A DNA stretch of 64,000 nucleotides from Defluviicoccus sp. (GTDB lineage Bacteria > Pseudomonadota > Alphaproteobacteria > MPNO01): positions 30,747 through 94,746 of the forward strand of contig JAPPGP010000125.1 of NCBI GenBank assembly GCA_028821395.1. Direction: 5' to 3'. Positions 17,570-26,727 of this stretch are shown one piece after another. The translations under genes were made by a program, and so were the position numbers. The notes under the pieces are model-generated. The model saw only the letters and a list, made by a program, of their open reading frames with translations. It was not told the DNA's origin and searched no databases. How positions within the stretch are numbered: the stretch's first letter is position 1; each line of letters opens with the position of its first letter.

Positions 17570-17818
17570 GCCCGGGCGCCTCCGCGGACAAGGAGCCTTC
17601 CGCCGCTCACCCACGCCTCCCTCTTGTTCCTTGCGAGCTTCGAGCGCGGCAGGGTCACACCGGGAAGTATGGCATGCAACGGAGACTTTGGCTCCCGTTG
17701 GCCGGCTGCGACCCCGGTCGTGGCGAGGGAGCGAGGGTCCGGGAGCCGCCCCAACCCGGCGAACCCGTGAGCTCGCCCAAGCAGCCGTCATGCCGTCCAC
17801 CCGGGCAACCTCGGACAC

Positions 17819-18751
17819 TCAGGTCTTGCGGAACGGAATCCCGATCGCCGCGGGACCCTGGCTCTTGCCGCCGACGACGACGAGGATCGCCAGCGTCAGC
17901 ACATAGGGAAACATCAGCATGAACTGGTGCGGAACCCCGAGCCCGACTGCCTGGCCCCGGAACTGCAGCGCATCCGCGGCGCCGAAGATCAGGCACGCGA
18001 TCATCCCGCCGACCGGGTGCCAGCGCCCGAAGATCAGCGCCGCGAGCGCGATGAACCCGCGTCCGGCCACCATCTCGTCCTGGAAGAAGTGAAGCTGTCC
18101 GAGGGAGAGGAACGCGCCGCCGGCACCCGCCAGCGCGCCGGACAGCACGGTGCAGGCGTAGCGTACGCGAAGCGGGTCGACGCCGACCGACGAGGCGGCC
18201 TGGGGATGCTCGCCCACCGCGGTGATCATCAGCCCCCAGCGGGTCCGGAAGAGGATCACCCACATGAGAGGGACCAGCAGGAAGGCGAGATAGACCAGCG
18301 CGTGCTGATGGAACAGGACCGGGCCGAGGAGCGGCAGATCGGCCAGCAGGGGCAGCGAGACCGGGTCGAAATGCGGCACCACCCTCTGCTGTTCCTTGAG
18401 GCCGAAGACGATGCGGATGAGGAAGCTCGACAGGCCGAGGCCGAGAAGATTGATCGCCGTGCCCGACACGATCTGGTTGGCGCCGAGAGAGATCGAGACG
18501 AAGCCGTGGATCCATGCGATCAGCGCCCCGGCGAGGACGCCGCAGGCAAAGCCGAGCCAGGGCGAGCCGATGAACCAGGCGCCGAACACGCCGGTCAGCG
18601 CGGCCATCAGCATGGTGCCTTCGAGGCCGATATTGATGATGCCCGCCCGCTCGTTGAGGATCCCGCCGAGCGTGGCGAACAACAGCGGCGTCGCCAGCCG
18701 GATCGTGGCGGCGAAGTAGTCCGGATCGAGCACGCCGAGAAACACGTCCAT
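17819..18751 (-). CDS. ABC transporter permease, BMP/nucleoside type (second permease)
   Basis: 310-residue permease of the branched-chain/simple-sugar type found with BMP-family binding proteins (NupQ/YufQ class). Family segments: LFATLGGILNERAGIINIGL, GLEGTMLMAALTGVFGAWFI, and GRGFIALAALIFGRWHPVGG near the C-terminus. Last gene of the minus-strand transporter operon, 10 nt after the partner permease. About 250 nt without a gene separate it from the TRAP genes. Confidence 0.92.
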   Translation of the reverse strand: MDVFLGVLDPDYFAATIRLATPLLFATLGGILNERAGIINIGLEGTMLMAALTGVFGAWFIGSPWLGFACGVLAGALIAWIHGFVSISLGANQIVSGTAINLLGLGLSSFLIRIVFGLKEQQRVVPHFDPVSLPLLADLPLLGPVLFHQHALVYLAFLLVPLMWVILFRTRWGLMITAVGEHPQAASSVGVDPLRVRYACTVLSGALAGAGGAFLSLGQLHFFQDEMVAGRGFIALAALIFGRWHPVGGMIACLIFGAADALQFRGQAVGLGVPHQFMLMFPYVLTLAILVVVGGKSQGPAAIGIPFRKT

Positions 18752-18761
18752 TGCCCGCCCC

Positions 18762-19814
18762 TCAGCCGCGCTGCCGCCGCCGGTACCATTCGAGCACCGC
18801 CACGCACAGGATGAACAGGATGACCATGCCCTGGATCACCAGGATCAGCGAGGTCGGCAGCCCGGTCGTTCTCTGCATGTGGTTGGCGCCGACCCGGAGC
18901 GCGGCGAACAGGAAGGCGGCGAACACCACGCCGATCGGATCGGACCGGCCGAGGAACGCCACCGCGATTCCGTCGAAGCCGTAGCCCGGGGAGAAGAAGT
19001 CGAGCAGGCGGTACTGGCCGCCGATCATTTCGGCGGTGCCGGCAAGCCCCGCGAGCCCGCCGGAGACGCTCATCGCCCCGAACACGTAGCGGTTGACGGG
19101 CACCCCGGCGAAGCGCGCGGTTCCCGTCGATTCTCCGACCGCGCGCAGCTTCAGCCCGAACGGCGTGCGCCACAGCACATAGGCCGTGACGAGGGCGAAA
19201 CCGACGGCGATGAAGATGGCGATCGAGAGGTCCGACTTGGCGTACAGCACCGGAAGCCGCGCGCTCTCGGCGACCATGGCCGTCTGGTGGAAGAAGCCGG
19301 GCGGCTCGGCGAGCGGGCCGTGCACCAAATAGCTCACGAAGAATATCGCGACGAAGTTGAGCATGATCGTCGAGATGATCTCGTTGATGCCGCGCGCGGC
19401 GCGCAGATAGCCCGCGATCCCGCCCCACGCGGCGCCGGCGAGGAACCCGCCGGCGATGGCGAACGCGATGTGGAGGACCGCCGGCAGGCCGGTGAGGTAG
19501 ATGCCGATGACCACGCTCGCCAGCGCGCCGGCGTAGAGCTGCCCCTCGGCGCCGATATTGAGCAGGTTGCAGCGGAAGGCGAAGGCCACGGCGAGCCCGG
19601 TGAAGATCAGCGGGGTGGTGCGCGCGAGCGTGTTTCCGAGCGCGAACCCGTCGCCGACGGCGCCTTGCAGCAGCGCCCAGTAGGCCGCGAGAGGGTCGGC
19701 GCCGGCGAGCAGGATCAGCACCGCGCTCGCGGCCAGGGCAAGCACGATCGCGGCGAGCGAAATCGATGTCGCGCGCAGGACCTCGGGGATACGCGCGGTC
19801 GCGGCCTGGCTCAC
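18762..19814 (-). CDS. ABC transporter permease, BMP/nucleoside type (first permease)
   Basis: 350-residue permease (NupP/YufP class). It probably starts with GTG at 19814, which overlaps the ATPase stop as GTGA. Membrane segments begin at about ISLAAIVLALAASAVLILLA. Family motifs are AFAFRCNLLNIGAEGQLYAG, RGINEIISTIMLNFVAIFFV and YGFDGIAVAFLGRSDPIGVV. An open frame continues far upstream antisense-free through the ATPase region but there it has no family similarity. Forms the channel with the following permease. Confidence 0.9.
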   Translation of the reverse strand: MSQAATARIPEVLRATSISLAAIVLALAASAVLILLAGADPLAAYWALLQGAVGDGFALGNTLARTTPLIFTGLAVAFAFRCNLLNIGAEGQLYAGALASVVIGIYLTGLPAVLHIAFAIAGGFLAGAAWGGIAGYLRAARGINEIISTIMLNFVAIFFVSYLVHGPLAEPPGFFHQTAMVAESARLPVLYAKSDLSIAIFIAVGFALVTAYVLWRTPFGLKLRAVGESTGTARFAGVPVNRYVFGAMSVSGGLAGLAGTAEMIGGQYRLLDFFSPGYGFDGIAVAFLGRSDPIGVVFAAFLFAALRVGANHMQRTTGLPTSLILVIQGMVILFILCVAVLEWYRRRQRG

Positions 19815-21337
19815 GATGTGCTCCGCGTCGCGGCCTCGCCGAGCGCCATCCCCGCCATCATCAACCCGACGGTCTCGCGAGTCGTCTCCTCGGCTTCCAC
19901 CGGCCCCATCGCCCGACCCTCGTACATCACCAGTATCCGGTCGCTGAGGGCGAGGACCTCGTCGAGCTCGGTGGAGACCAGGAGGATCGCCATGCCCTCG
20001 TCGCGTGCGGCCAGCAGACGCCGGTGGACGTATTCGGTCGCGCCCACGTCGAGCCCGCGGGTCGGCTGCGCCGCCAGCAGCAGCTTCGGGCGGAGACCGA
20101 GCTCGCGCGCAAGCACGAGCTTTTGCTGATTTCCCCCGGACAGCGCGGAGGCCGGGATGTCGGCACCCGGCGCCGCGATCGAGAAGGTGTCGATCGCCCG
20201 CGACGCGGCCTCGCGCATCGCGCCCACGCGGAGCCAGAAGGGCGAGCCGAACGGCGGGCGGTCGCTCGACTTGAGGGCCAGGTTCTCCCACAGCCGGAAG
20301 GACATCAGGAGGCCGGTCTGGTGGCGGTCCTCGGTGACATGGCCGATATTTCGGAACCGCCCGCCGCGCGAGGCGGCGAGCCCGGCCAGGTCGAGGCTGC
20401 CCCCTTCGACGGCGCGCACGCCGGCGATCGCCTCGGTCAGCTCCTTCTGGCCGTTGCCGTCGACCCCGGCGATGCCGAGGATCTCGCCCTCGAACAGCGA
20501 AAACCCGACGCCGTCGACCGCGCGCAGGCCCCGGTCGTCCCGGACGCTCAGGTCTTCGATCCGCAAGACCGGGGCGCCCGGCCGGTTGCCGCGCCTGCGC
20601 GGCGGGACGATGTCGCGGCCCACCATCAGCCGCGCCAGCTCGGACGGGTCGGTGTCGGCGGCGGCCACCGTGCCGGCGAGCCGGCCGCCGCGCAGCACGC
20701 TGATCCGGTCGGCCACCTCCATCACCTCGTTGAGCTTGTGCGAGATGAAGATGACCGCCTTGCCGCTCGCCGCCAGGCTCTGCAGGACGCCGATCAGGTG
20801 TTCCACCTCCGACGGCGCGAGCACCGCCGTCGGCTCGTCGAGGATCAGCAGATCGGCATCGCGGTAGAGCGCCTTCAGGATCTCCACCCGTTGCTGGGCA
20901 CCGACGGGGAGTTGCCACACCTCGGCGCCGGTGTCGATGTCGAGCCCGTGCGCCGCGGCGAGCTGCCGGATTCGGGCGGCCGCCGTCTTGAGGTCGAGCA
21001 GCGGGCTGCCCGGTGCGTTTGCGGTCTTGAGCCCGAGCACGATGTTCTCGACCACGGTGAGCGGCGGGACCAGCATGAAATGCTGGTGCACCATGCCGAT
21101 TCCGGCGGCGATGGCGTCGACCGGCGAGGCGAAGCCGACCTCTTCCCCTTCCAGCAGAATGCGCCCGGAATCCGGCCGGTGCAGCCCGTAGAGCACGTTC
21201 ATCAGGGTCGTCTTGCCGGACCCGTTCTCCCCCAGCAGGGCGTGGACCTCTCCCCGGTCGACCGAGAGGTCGACGCGGTCGTTGGCGACCACGCCCGGGA
21301 AGGTCTTGGTGATCCGCTCCATGCGCAAGAGGGACAT
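19811..21337 (-). CDS. ABC transporter ATPase, double-domain, BMP/nucleoside type
   Basis: 508-residue tandem ATPase (RbsA/NupO class). Domain 1: Walker A LLGENGSGKTTLMNVLYG, Q-loop MVHQHFMLV, signature LPVGAQQRVEI, Walker B ILDEPTAVL, and SHKLNEV. Domain 2: degenerate Walker A (GIAGVDGNGQKEL), signature ALSGGNQQKLVLAREL, and AAQPTRGLDVGA in place of Walker B, where Q replaces the catalytic glutamate. One fully active and one degenerate site is usual in this class. A 10-bp hairpin separates it from the upstream binding-protein gene. Confidence 0.93.
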   Translation of the reverse strand: MSLLRMERITKTFPGVVANDRVDLSVDRGEVHALLGENGSGKTTLMNVLYGLHRPDSGRILLEGEEVGFASPVDAIAAGIGMVHQHFMLVPPLTVVENIVLGLKTANAPGSPLLDLKTAAARIRQLAAAHGLDIDTGAEVWQLPVGAQQRVEILKALYRDADLLILDEPTAVLAPSEVEHLIGVLQSLAASGKAVIFISHKLNEVMEVADRISVLRGGRLAGTVAAADTDPSELARLMVGRDIVPPRRRGNRPGAPVLRIEDLSVRDDRGLRAVDGVGFSLFEGEILGIAGVDGNGQKELTEAIAGVRAVEGGSLDLAGLAASRGGRFRNIGHVTEDRHQTGLLMSFRLWENLALKSSDRPPFGSPFWLRVGAMREAASRAIDTFSIAAPGADIPASALSGGNQQKLVLARELGLRPKLLLAAQPTRGLDVGATEYVHRRLLAARDEGMAILLVSTELDEVLALSDRILVMYEGRAMGPVEAEETTRETVGLMMAGMALGEAATRSTS

Positions 21338-21368
21338 CGCCGGGTTCCCCGGGAAACGGAACGAAGAC

Positions 21369-21392
21369 GCCCGCCGCCTCGTGGCGGCGGGC
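21369..21392 (-). terminator. Hairpin between binding protein and ATPase genes
   Basis: Perfect 10-bp stem GCCCGCCGCC / GGCGGCGGGC with a TCGT loop, 22 nt downstream of the BMP binding-protein stop. In this position such hairpins usually stabilise or partly terminate the message so that the binding protein is made in excess over the membrane parts; that role is inferred. Confidence 0.6.
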
Positions 21393-21413
21393 GCCGTCGG
21401 GCTGCCGGCCGGG

Positions 21414-22436
21414 CTAGAGCTTGTTGATCTTCTGCTTCATCAGCGCCGGCACGTTGGGCGCGGGGACCTTGACCGCGCCCGACTTGATGTCGGCGACCAG
21501 CTTGGCGATCTCTGCCTTCACGTTCTCCGGCACCATGGGGCCGTAGGGCCCGACCTCGAGCACGCCGGAGGCGAGGCCGAAGCGGTTGGGCCCCGGGTTG
21601 AACTTGCCGGCGACCACCGACTTGATCGATTTGAGCAGCATGTCGTCGACCTTGATCACCGCCGAGGAGACGACGAGATCGGGGGCGAGGCTCCGCTGGT
21701 CGGCGAAATAGCCGATCACCGGCACCTTCTTCTCCTTCGCCGCCTGGATCACCCCGAGCCCCGTCGCGTCCGCCATGTGGGCGACGATATCGGCGCCCTG
21801 CGAGATCACAGCGCGCGCCGCCTCCTTGCCCTTGACCGCGTCATAGAAGGTGCCGGTATAGATGGCGACGAATTTCGCCTCGGGCTTGGCGGCCAGAACC
21901 CCCTGGCGGAAGGCATCCACCTGGATGCGAATCGGCGGGATCTCCCAGCCGCCGACCGCGCCGATGACATCGGCCTTGCTGAGCTTCGCCGCCAACTGGC
22001 CTGTCACGTAGAACAGCTCCTGGAACGAGACGTAGAGATTGGCGAGGTTTTTGGCCTTGCCCGAGCCGTAAGTGTTGAAGAAATACTTGTCGGGGTTCTC
22101 GGCGGCGACCTTGGCGATGGCGTCGCCCCACTGGAACCCGTGGGCGTAGATCACGTTGTAGCCCCGATTGGCGTAGTCGCGCAGCGTGGCGACGAAATCG
22201 GGCCGCTTGACGCTCTCCGAGAACGCCACCTCGACCTTGTCGCCCAGGGTCTTCTCGATCAGCATCAGCCCGGCATGCGCGCTGGCGTTGAAGCCCTTGT
22301 CGCTGACGGCGCCGGGCAGCGCCAGCGCCACCTTGAGCTTCTCCGCGCCGGCTGCGCTTGCCGACAGGGCGAGACCGGTGGCGGCGCAAACCGCGAGCAG
22401 GGTCCTCATACCGAATGGGTTGAATTTGTCTCGCAT
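21414..22436 (-). CDS. BMP family ABC transporter substrate-binding protein
   Basis: 340-residue basic membrane protein (BmpA/PnrA) family lipoprotein-like or secreted binding protein, whose known relatives bind purine nucleosides or other nucleobase-like ligands. A signal peptide covers residues 10-31 (ending ASAAGAEK). The family core begins VALALPGAVSDKGFNASAHA and includes YNVIYAHGFQWGDAIAKVAA and DATGLGVIQAAKEKKVPVIG. No lipobox cysteine is seen. The ATG at 22436 has GGAGGAA upstream. First gene of the operon running down to 17819; the neighbouring amidohydrolase fits a nucleobase-type substrate. Confidence 0.92.
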   Translation of the reverse strand: MRDKFNPFGMRTLLAVCAATGLALSASAAGAEKLKVALALPGAVSDKGFNASAHAGLMLIEKTLGDKVEVAFSESVKRPDFVATLRDYANRGYNVIYAHGFQWGDAIAKVAAENPDKYFFNTYGSGKAKNLANLYVSFQELFYVTGQLAAKLSKADVIGAVGGWEIPPIRIQVDAFRQGVLAAKPEAKFVAIYTGTFYDAVKGKEAARAVISQGADIVAHMADATGLGVIQAAKEKKVPVIGYFADQRSLAPDLVVSSAVIKVDDMLLKSIKSVVAGKFNPGPNRFGLASGVLEVGPYGPMVPENVKAEIAKLVADIKSGAVKVPAPNVPALMKQKINKL

Positions 22437-22586
22437 TGGCCGTTCCTCCGGTGGGTTGTTGTCGTTCTACAAGGCCGGCGAAAGTGTAAGTCGCGGCGAG
22501 TCCGCGTCAATAGATGCCACTTGCGGGGCGGGCCTCGCCTTCCGAGAATTCGCGGATGCCGTCCTGCACGGGAGCGCCCGCCCGTC

Positions 22587-23411
22587 ATGCTGACACTCTA
22601 CCGCGACCATAACGCGGTCTGTTGCCACAAGGTCGAGCTGGTCCTGGCCGAGAAGGGGCTCGACTACGAGACCGTCACGGTTCCGCTGTTCCTGAGCGCG
22701 CAGTACGACCCGGACTATCTCCGCATGAACCCGCGCGGCGTGGTGCCGACCCTGGTGCATGATGGCGCGACGATCGTCGAATCGACCGTCATCTGCGAAT
22801 ATCTGGACGAGACCTTTCCCGCCCCGCCGCTGATGCCCGGCGATCCGGCCGGGCGCGCGGAGGTTCGTCGATGGACCAAGCTGGTCGACGAGGAAATCCA
22901 CGAAGCCGGCTCGGTCTTAAGCTTCTGCGCCATGTTCCGCGACCGCATGCTGGCGATGGAAGAGGCGGAGCGGGAAGCGCGGTTTCGCAACGTGGGCGAC
23001 CCGGTCCGCGAGGATTTCTACCGGTCCTCGGTCGAGGACGGCGTCGCCTCGCGCTACGCGTTCAGGGCCGTTGCCGCCTATGAGAGGCTGGTCCGGGAGC
23101 TGGAGGCCCGGCTGGCGGCGACCGGAAGCTGGCTCGCCGGAGACCGGTACACGCTCGCCGAGGCGGCGGTGACGCCCTATTTTGCCCGTGTTGAATATCT
23201 CGGTCTGCTCGATATCTGGACCGCCGGCCGTCCGGCGACCGCGGCCTGGTGGGGCCGGATCAAGGCGCGGACGAGCTTCCGGGCGGTCCTGACCGGGACG
23301 CTCTCGACTGCCGACCTCGCGGAGATGAGCGCCTCCGGGGACAAGATCCGAACCCGAGTCGAGGCGCGGCGCGACGAGTACCTGCGCGCCTATGCCTCGC
23401 TCCTCGCCTGA
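22587..23411 (+). CDS. Glutathione S-transferase family protein
   Basis: 274-residue GST-like enzyme. The N-terminal thioredoxin-like domain starts MLTLYRDHNAVCCHKVELVL, has the cis-proline NPRGVVPTLVHDG and the glutathione gamma-Glu contact motif VESTVICEYLDE. The helical C-terminal domain contains LAGDRYTLAEAAVTPYFARV. Members conjugate or isomerise substrates using glutathione. It is divergent from the BMP transporter and 23 nt ahead of the amidohydrolase on the same strand, suggesting a small operon. Confidence 0.9.
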   Translation: MLTLYRDHNAVCCHKVELVLAEKGLDYETVTVPLFLSAQYDPDYLRMNPRGVVPTLVHDGATIVESTVICEYLDETFPAPPLMPGDPAGRAEVRRWTKLVDEEIHEAGSVLSFCAMFRDRMLAMEEAEREARFRNVGDPVREDFYRSSVEDGVASRYAFRAVAAYERLVRELEARLAATGSWLAGDRYTLAEAAVTPYFARVEYLGLLDIWTAGRPATAAWWGRIKARTSFRAVLTGTLSTADLAEMSASGDKIRTRVEARRDEYLRAYASLLA

Positions 23412-23434
23412 CCACATAGCCTCGGAGAAAGACG

Positions 23435-24667
23435 GTGCCTGAAAACTGCGACATCCTGATCCGAAACGCCCGTCTTCGCCGAGCGGCGGAGGGGCTGCGC
23501 GACATCGCGATCGCCGGCGGTAGGATCGCCGAGATCGGCCCCGCCCTGACCGCCGGGGCCGATACCGAGATCGACGCGGCGGGCGGGCTGGTCACCGAGT
23601 CCTTCGCCAACCCGCATCTCCACATGTGCAAGGTGTGGACGCTGGAGATGATGCAGGACGACGCGCTCAAGGCCTATCGCGAGGGCCAGATGGGCAAGAC
23701 GATGACCGCCATCGAGCTCGCGAGCCTGGTCAAGGAGAAATACGACGCGTCCTGGATTGCCGACAACGCCCGGCGCGCGGCCGCGCTGGCGGCGCTGCAC
23801 GGGAATCTGCACATCCGCGCCTTCGCCGATGTAGACACCAAGGCGCGGCTTGAAGGGGTGAAGGGGCTGCTGGCGGTGCGCGAGGAGTTTCGCGGCATCG
23901 TCGACATCCAGGTGGTCGCCTTCGCCCAGGACGGCATCGTCCGCGAGCCGGGCGCGGCGGAGCTGATGCGCGAGGCGATGGAGCTCGGCGCCGACGTAGT
24001 GGGCGGAATCCCGTGGATCGAGTTCACCGAGGCCGACGCCGCCCGGCACGTGAGGACCTGTTTCGACCTCGCCCAGGAATTCGACAAGGACGTCTCGATG
24101 CTGCTCGACGACGCCGGCGACCCCGGACTGCGCACGCTCGAGACGATGGCCGTCGAGGCGATCGGGCGCGGCTGGGAGGGCCGCGCGCTGGCGCATCACT
24201 GCCGCGCCATGGCGCTCTACCCGGAGGCCTATTTCAAGCGGCTCTGCGCGATCCTCAAGCGAGCCCGCGTGCCGGTCGTCAGCGACCCCCATACCGGCCC
24301 GCTGCATGCGCGGGTGCGGGAGCTTCTCGAGAACGACGTCCTGGTCTGTCTCGGCCAGGACGACATCTCCGACGCCTACTACCCGTTCGGCCGAAACAAC
24401 ATGCTGGAGGTCGCCTTTCTCGCCTCCCACCTGCTGTGGATGACGGCGCGCGAGGAGATCGACCGGCTCTACGACTTGGTGACGGTCGATGCCGCGCGCG
24501 CGATGAACGTCCACGACCTCGCGCTCCAGCCGGGCGCGCCGGCGCATCTGGTGGTGCTGGACGAGCCCAACACGGTGGAGGCGCTGCGCAACCACACCCC
24601 GCCCGCCCACGTGGTGAGTCACGGGAAGCTCGTCGACCGGGCAAGCATGGCGGCCTTGGCCGGATGA
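23435..24667 (+). CDS. Amidohydrolase, cytosine deaminase-like
   Basis: 410-residue metal-dependent hydrolase of the CodA/N-isopropylammelide hydrolase branch. It starts with GTG at 23435, with GGAGAAAG upstream. Metal ligands: HLHM near residue 66, the HH of LAHHCRAMAL, SDPHTGPLHAR, and the aspartate in CLGQDDISDAYY. These enzymes deaminate pyrimidines, triazines or related N-heterocycles. Beside the BMP-type transporter it fits uptake and deamination of a nucleobase-like compound; the pairing is inference. Confidence 0.88.
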   Translation: MPENCDILIRNARLRRAAEGLRDIAIAGGRIAEIGPALTAGADTEIDAAGGLVTESFANPHLHMCKVWTLEMMQDDALKAYREGQMGKTMTAIELASLVKEKYDASWIADNARRAAALAALHGNLHIRAFADVDTKARLEGVKGLLAVREEFRGIVDIQVVAFAQDGIVREPGAAELMREAMELGADVVGGIPWIEFTEADAARHVRTCFDLAQEFDKDVSMLLDDAGDPGLRTLETMAVEAIGRGWEGRALAHHCRAMALYPEAYFKRLCAILKRARVPVVSDPHTGPLHARVRELLENDVLVCLGQDDISDAYYPFGRNNMLEVAFLASHLLWMTAREEIDRLYDLVTVDAARAMNVHDLALQPGAPAHLVVLDEPNTVEALRNHTPPAHVVSHGKLVDRASMAALAG

Positions 24668-24720
24668 ACCGGCCGAACGTGGCCGCGTCGCGCCCTGCGG
24701 GACGCCACCGACGCGACCGG

Positions 24721-25497
24721 TCAGACCAGGATCGCGGCGCCGGCGCCGATCAGAATTGCGCCGAACAGCCGGGCGACCCAGGCCGGCAGGACCGGCCATT
24801 TCTCCAGCGCCACGAGCACGGTCAGGAACACGATCCAGACCGGGTTCATCACACCCGCCACGAACAGCAGCAGCATCAGCGCCCAGCAGCAGCCGGCGCA
24901 GTAGAGGCCGTGCTTGAGCCCCATCGCGAGCGCGCCTTGCACGCCGTCCCGCCACTCCGCCATCAGGAAGCCGAGCGGCGTGCGGCAATGCCTGAGGCAG
25001 GCCTCCTTCAGCGGCGTCCACTGGTAGAGCCCGGCAAGCGCGAGCAGCCCCCCGGTGAGCCAGTCGGAGCGGCTCACGATCATCGGCGTCAGCAACCCGC
25101 TCGCCTGGAACTCCCACTGCGCGCCGGCGGCGAGCGCCGAATAGCCGACCCAGACCAGCAGATAGCCGCCGGCGAAGGCGAGCGTCCGCGGCGCCGCTCC
25201 CCCGCCCCCGGCATCGCCGCGTTCGACGGTATCGAAGGCGAGGATCATCGGCGCGGCCGAGGGCAGCATCATGGCGAACATCATCCCGGCCCACATGGCA
25301 AGCACCGCGACCGCGGTGGCCCATGACCAAGCGGCGTCCATCGGCATCGCCAGCCGCACCAAGGGATGCGCCATGTCGAGCGTCATCCAGGCGACGAACC
25401 CCCAGCTCGCGGCCAGCACGAGGCCGAGCGCCGCGAGGATCGGGGCGCGACGGAGAAGGCGGCGGAGGGCCGCGCGCAGCGTTTCTTCACCCGTCAC
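24721..25497 (-). CDS. DUF2182 integral membrane protein
   Basis: 258-residue multi-helix membrane protein of uncharacterised family DUF2182. Signature segments: MWAGMMFAMMLPSAAPMILA, RHCRTPLGFLMAEWRDG, and GLYCAGCCWALMLLLFVAGV with its conserved cysteines. The start is GTG at 25497, overlapping the Rieske oxygenase stop as GTGA, so the two are translationally coupled. No biochemical role is established for the family, and coupling to a Rieske oxygenase is notable. It converges with the cytosine-deaminase-like gene. Confidence 0.85.
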   Translation of the reverse strand: MTGEETLRAALRRLLRRAPILAALGLVLAASWGFVAWMTLDMAHPLVRLAMPMDAAWSWATAVAVLAMWAGMMFAMMLPSAAPMILAFDTVERGDAGGGGAAPRTLAFAGGYLLVWVGYSALAAGAQWEFQASGLLTPMIVSRSDWLTGGLLALAGLYQWTPLKEACLRHCRTPLGFLMAEWRDGVQGALAMGLKHGLYCAGCCWALMLLLFVAGVMNPVWIVFLTVLVALEKWPVLPAWVARLFGAILIGAGAAILV

Positions 25498-26639
25498 CGC
25501 CCGGGCCGCTCCCCATCTAGCTCGCTTTCGACAATCCGGTTGAAGCGGTCGAGCGCGCCCTCGAATCGGCCGAAGCGGAGCTCCGCGTTGGCACCCGAGT
25601 CGAGCCCGCCCTGGATGCTCTCGCCGATGGCGAAGTCCTCGGCCAGGGTCTCGACGGTGATGGCGTGGTTCCGGCGCCAATGCGTGGTGTCTTCGGAAGC
25701 GGCCGGCGCCAGGGTGGCGATCCTGAGCCGGGTCCGGTCGGGCGCGAGCGGCAGGGTCTGGATCCAGACCACGTGGTCCTCCTGCACCAGGAGCTGCGCG
25801 GACGGGAACACGGTGTAGACCAGGTTGGCCGCCCGCCTGAGCGACCAGCTCTCCCTCGGCCGCTCGATCATGGCGTCGAGCCGGGCGCGCGGCAGGACCG
25901 AGCGGATATGCCGGCCGTAGACCCGGTAGCTCGACAGATTGTCCTGGAAATGGGGGCCGATCGAGTCCTTGTGGGCGATGCGGAAATGGTAGGACTCGAT
26001 GCCGCCCTCGACGAGTATCTTCCAGTTCGCCGCCCGCTCCTGGGTATCCTGGTGCACGATCCGCAGCGCGCCGGCGTCGAGCCAGGCGAAATCGGCGGCG
26101 AGCCCGTCGAGGAAACCGTCGATGTCGGGCGCCGTCGCGCCGGCGGCGGCGACCCAGATCCAGCCGTGGCGCTCGGCGCAACCCAAACGCTTCAACCCGA
26201 GTCCCTGCTTGTCGATGCCGGGGAAACCGGCGGCTTCGTGGGTGACGGCGTCGAGCGCGCCCCGGTTGTCGAAGGTCCAGCCGTGATAGGGGCAGACGAA
26301 GCGGCGCGCGCAGCCGTTCGCCGCGTCGACCAGCCTGGTGCCGCGATGGCGGCAGACATTGAGGAAGGCATGCGCGGCGCCGCCGGCGTCCCGGGTCAGC
26401 AGCAGCGGCAGGCCGGCGAGCTCGCGGGTCAGGAAGGCGTCCGGCCCCGCCAGCTCGCTCGCATGCGCGACGATCGCGGGAAGGGCGCGGAACAGGCGGC
26501 CGCGTTCGCGCGCGAAGCGCTCGGGGGAGGTGTAGCGCGCGACCGGCGAGGTCGCGACCTCGTCGTCGAGCCAGAAGCCGCGCGCGCGGCGCAGGCCGGC
26601 GAGCTCCTCCAGCAGCTCGATTTCGGTGGCGCGGTCCAT
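25494..26639 (-). CDS. Rieske aromatic-ring-hydroxylating oxygenase, alpha-type subunit
   Basis: 381-residue Rieske non-heme iron oxygenase. Cluster ligands: NVCRHRGTRLV and CPYHGWTFDNRG. The iron site is in GGIESYHFRIAHKDSI (two His); the acidic ligand position in the first motif reads Glu/Gly rather than the common Asp. A C-terminal domain follows to residue 381. The ATG at 26639 was preferred over one at 26747. It differs strongly from the first Rieske protein (12963-14198), has no small subunit, and is probably a homo-oligomeric type. No reductase gene lies nearby. Confidence 0.9.
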   Translation of the reverse strand: MDRATEIELLEELAGLRRARGFWLDDEVATSPVARYTSPERFARERGRLFRALPAIVAHASELAGPDAFLTRELAGLPLLLTRDAGGAAHAFLNVCRHRGTRLVDAANGCARRFVCPYHGWTFDNRGALDAVTHEAAGFPGIDKQGLGLKRLGCAERHGWIWVAAAGATAPDIDGFLDGLAADFAWLDAGALRIVHQDTQERAANWKILVEGGIESYHFRIAHKDSIGPHFQDNLSSYRVYGRHIRSVLPRARLDAMIERPRESWSLRRAANLVYTVFPSAQLLVQEDHVVWIQTLPLAPDRTRLRIATLAPAASEDTTHWRRNHAITVETLAEDFAIGESIQGGLDSGANAELRFGRFEGALDRFNRIVESELDGERPGR

Positions 26640-26727
26640 GGCAAGAACCCGGACGGTGTCGGCGCGTCGATTGGTACCGCGCCCGGGGGCGAAACCGAAA
26701 CCGTTTCTGTGGCAGAGTCGCTCCGCC

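Noticed and set aside
15611..17770. A 719-codon plus-strand open frame opposite the TRAP permeases
   Set aside because: The product is dominated by His, Gln, Asp, Glu and Arg with no motif, and the minus strand encodes intact DctM and DctQ.
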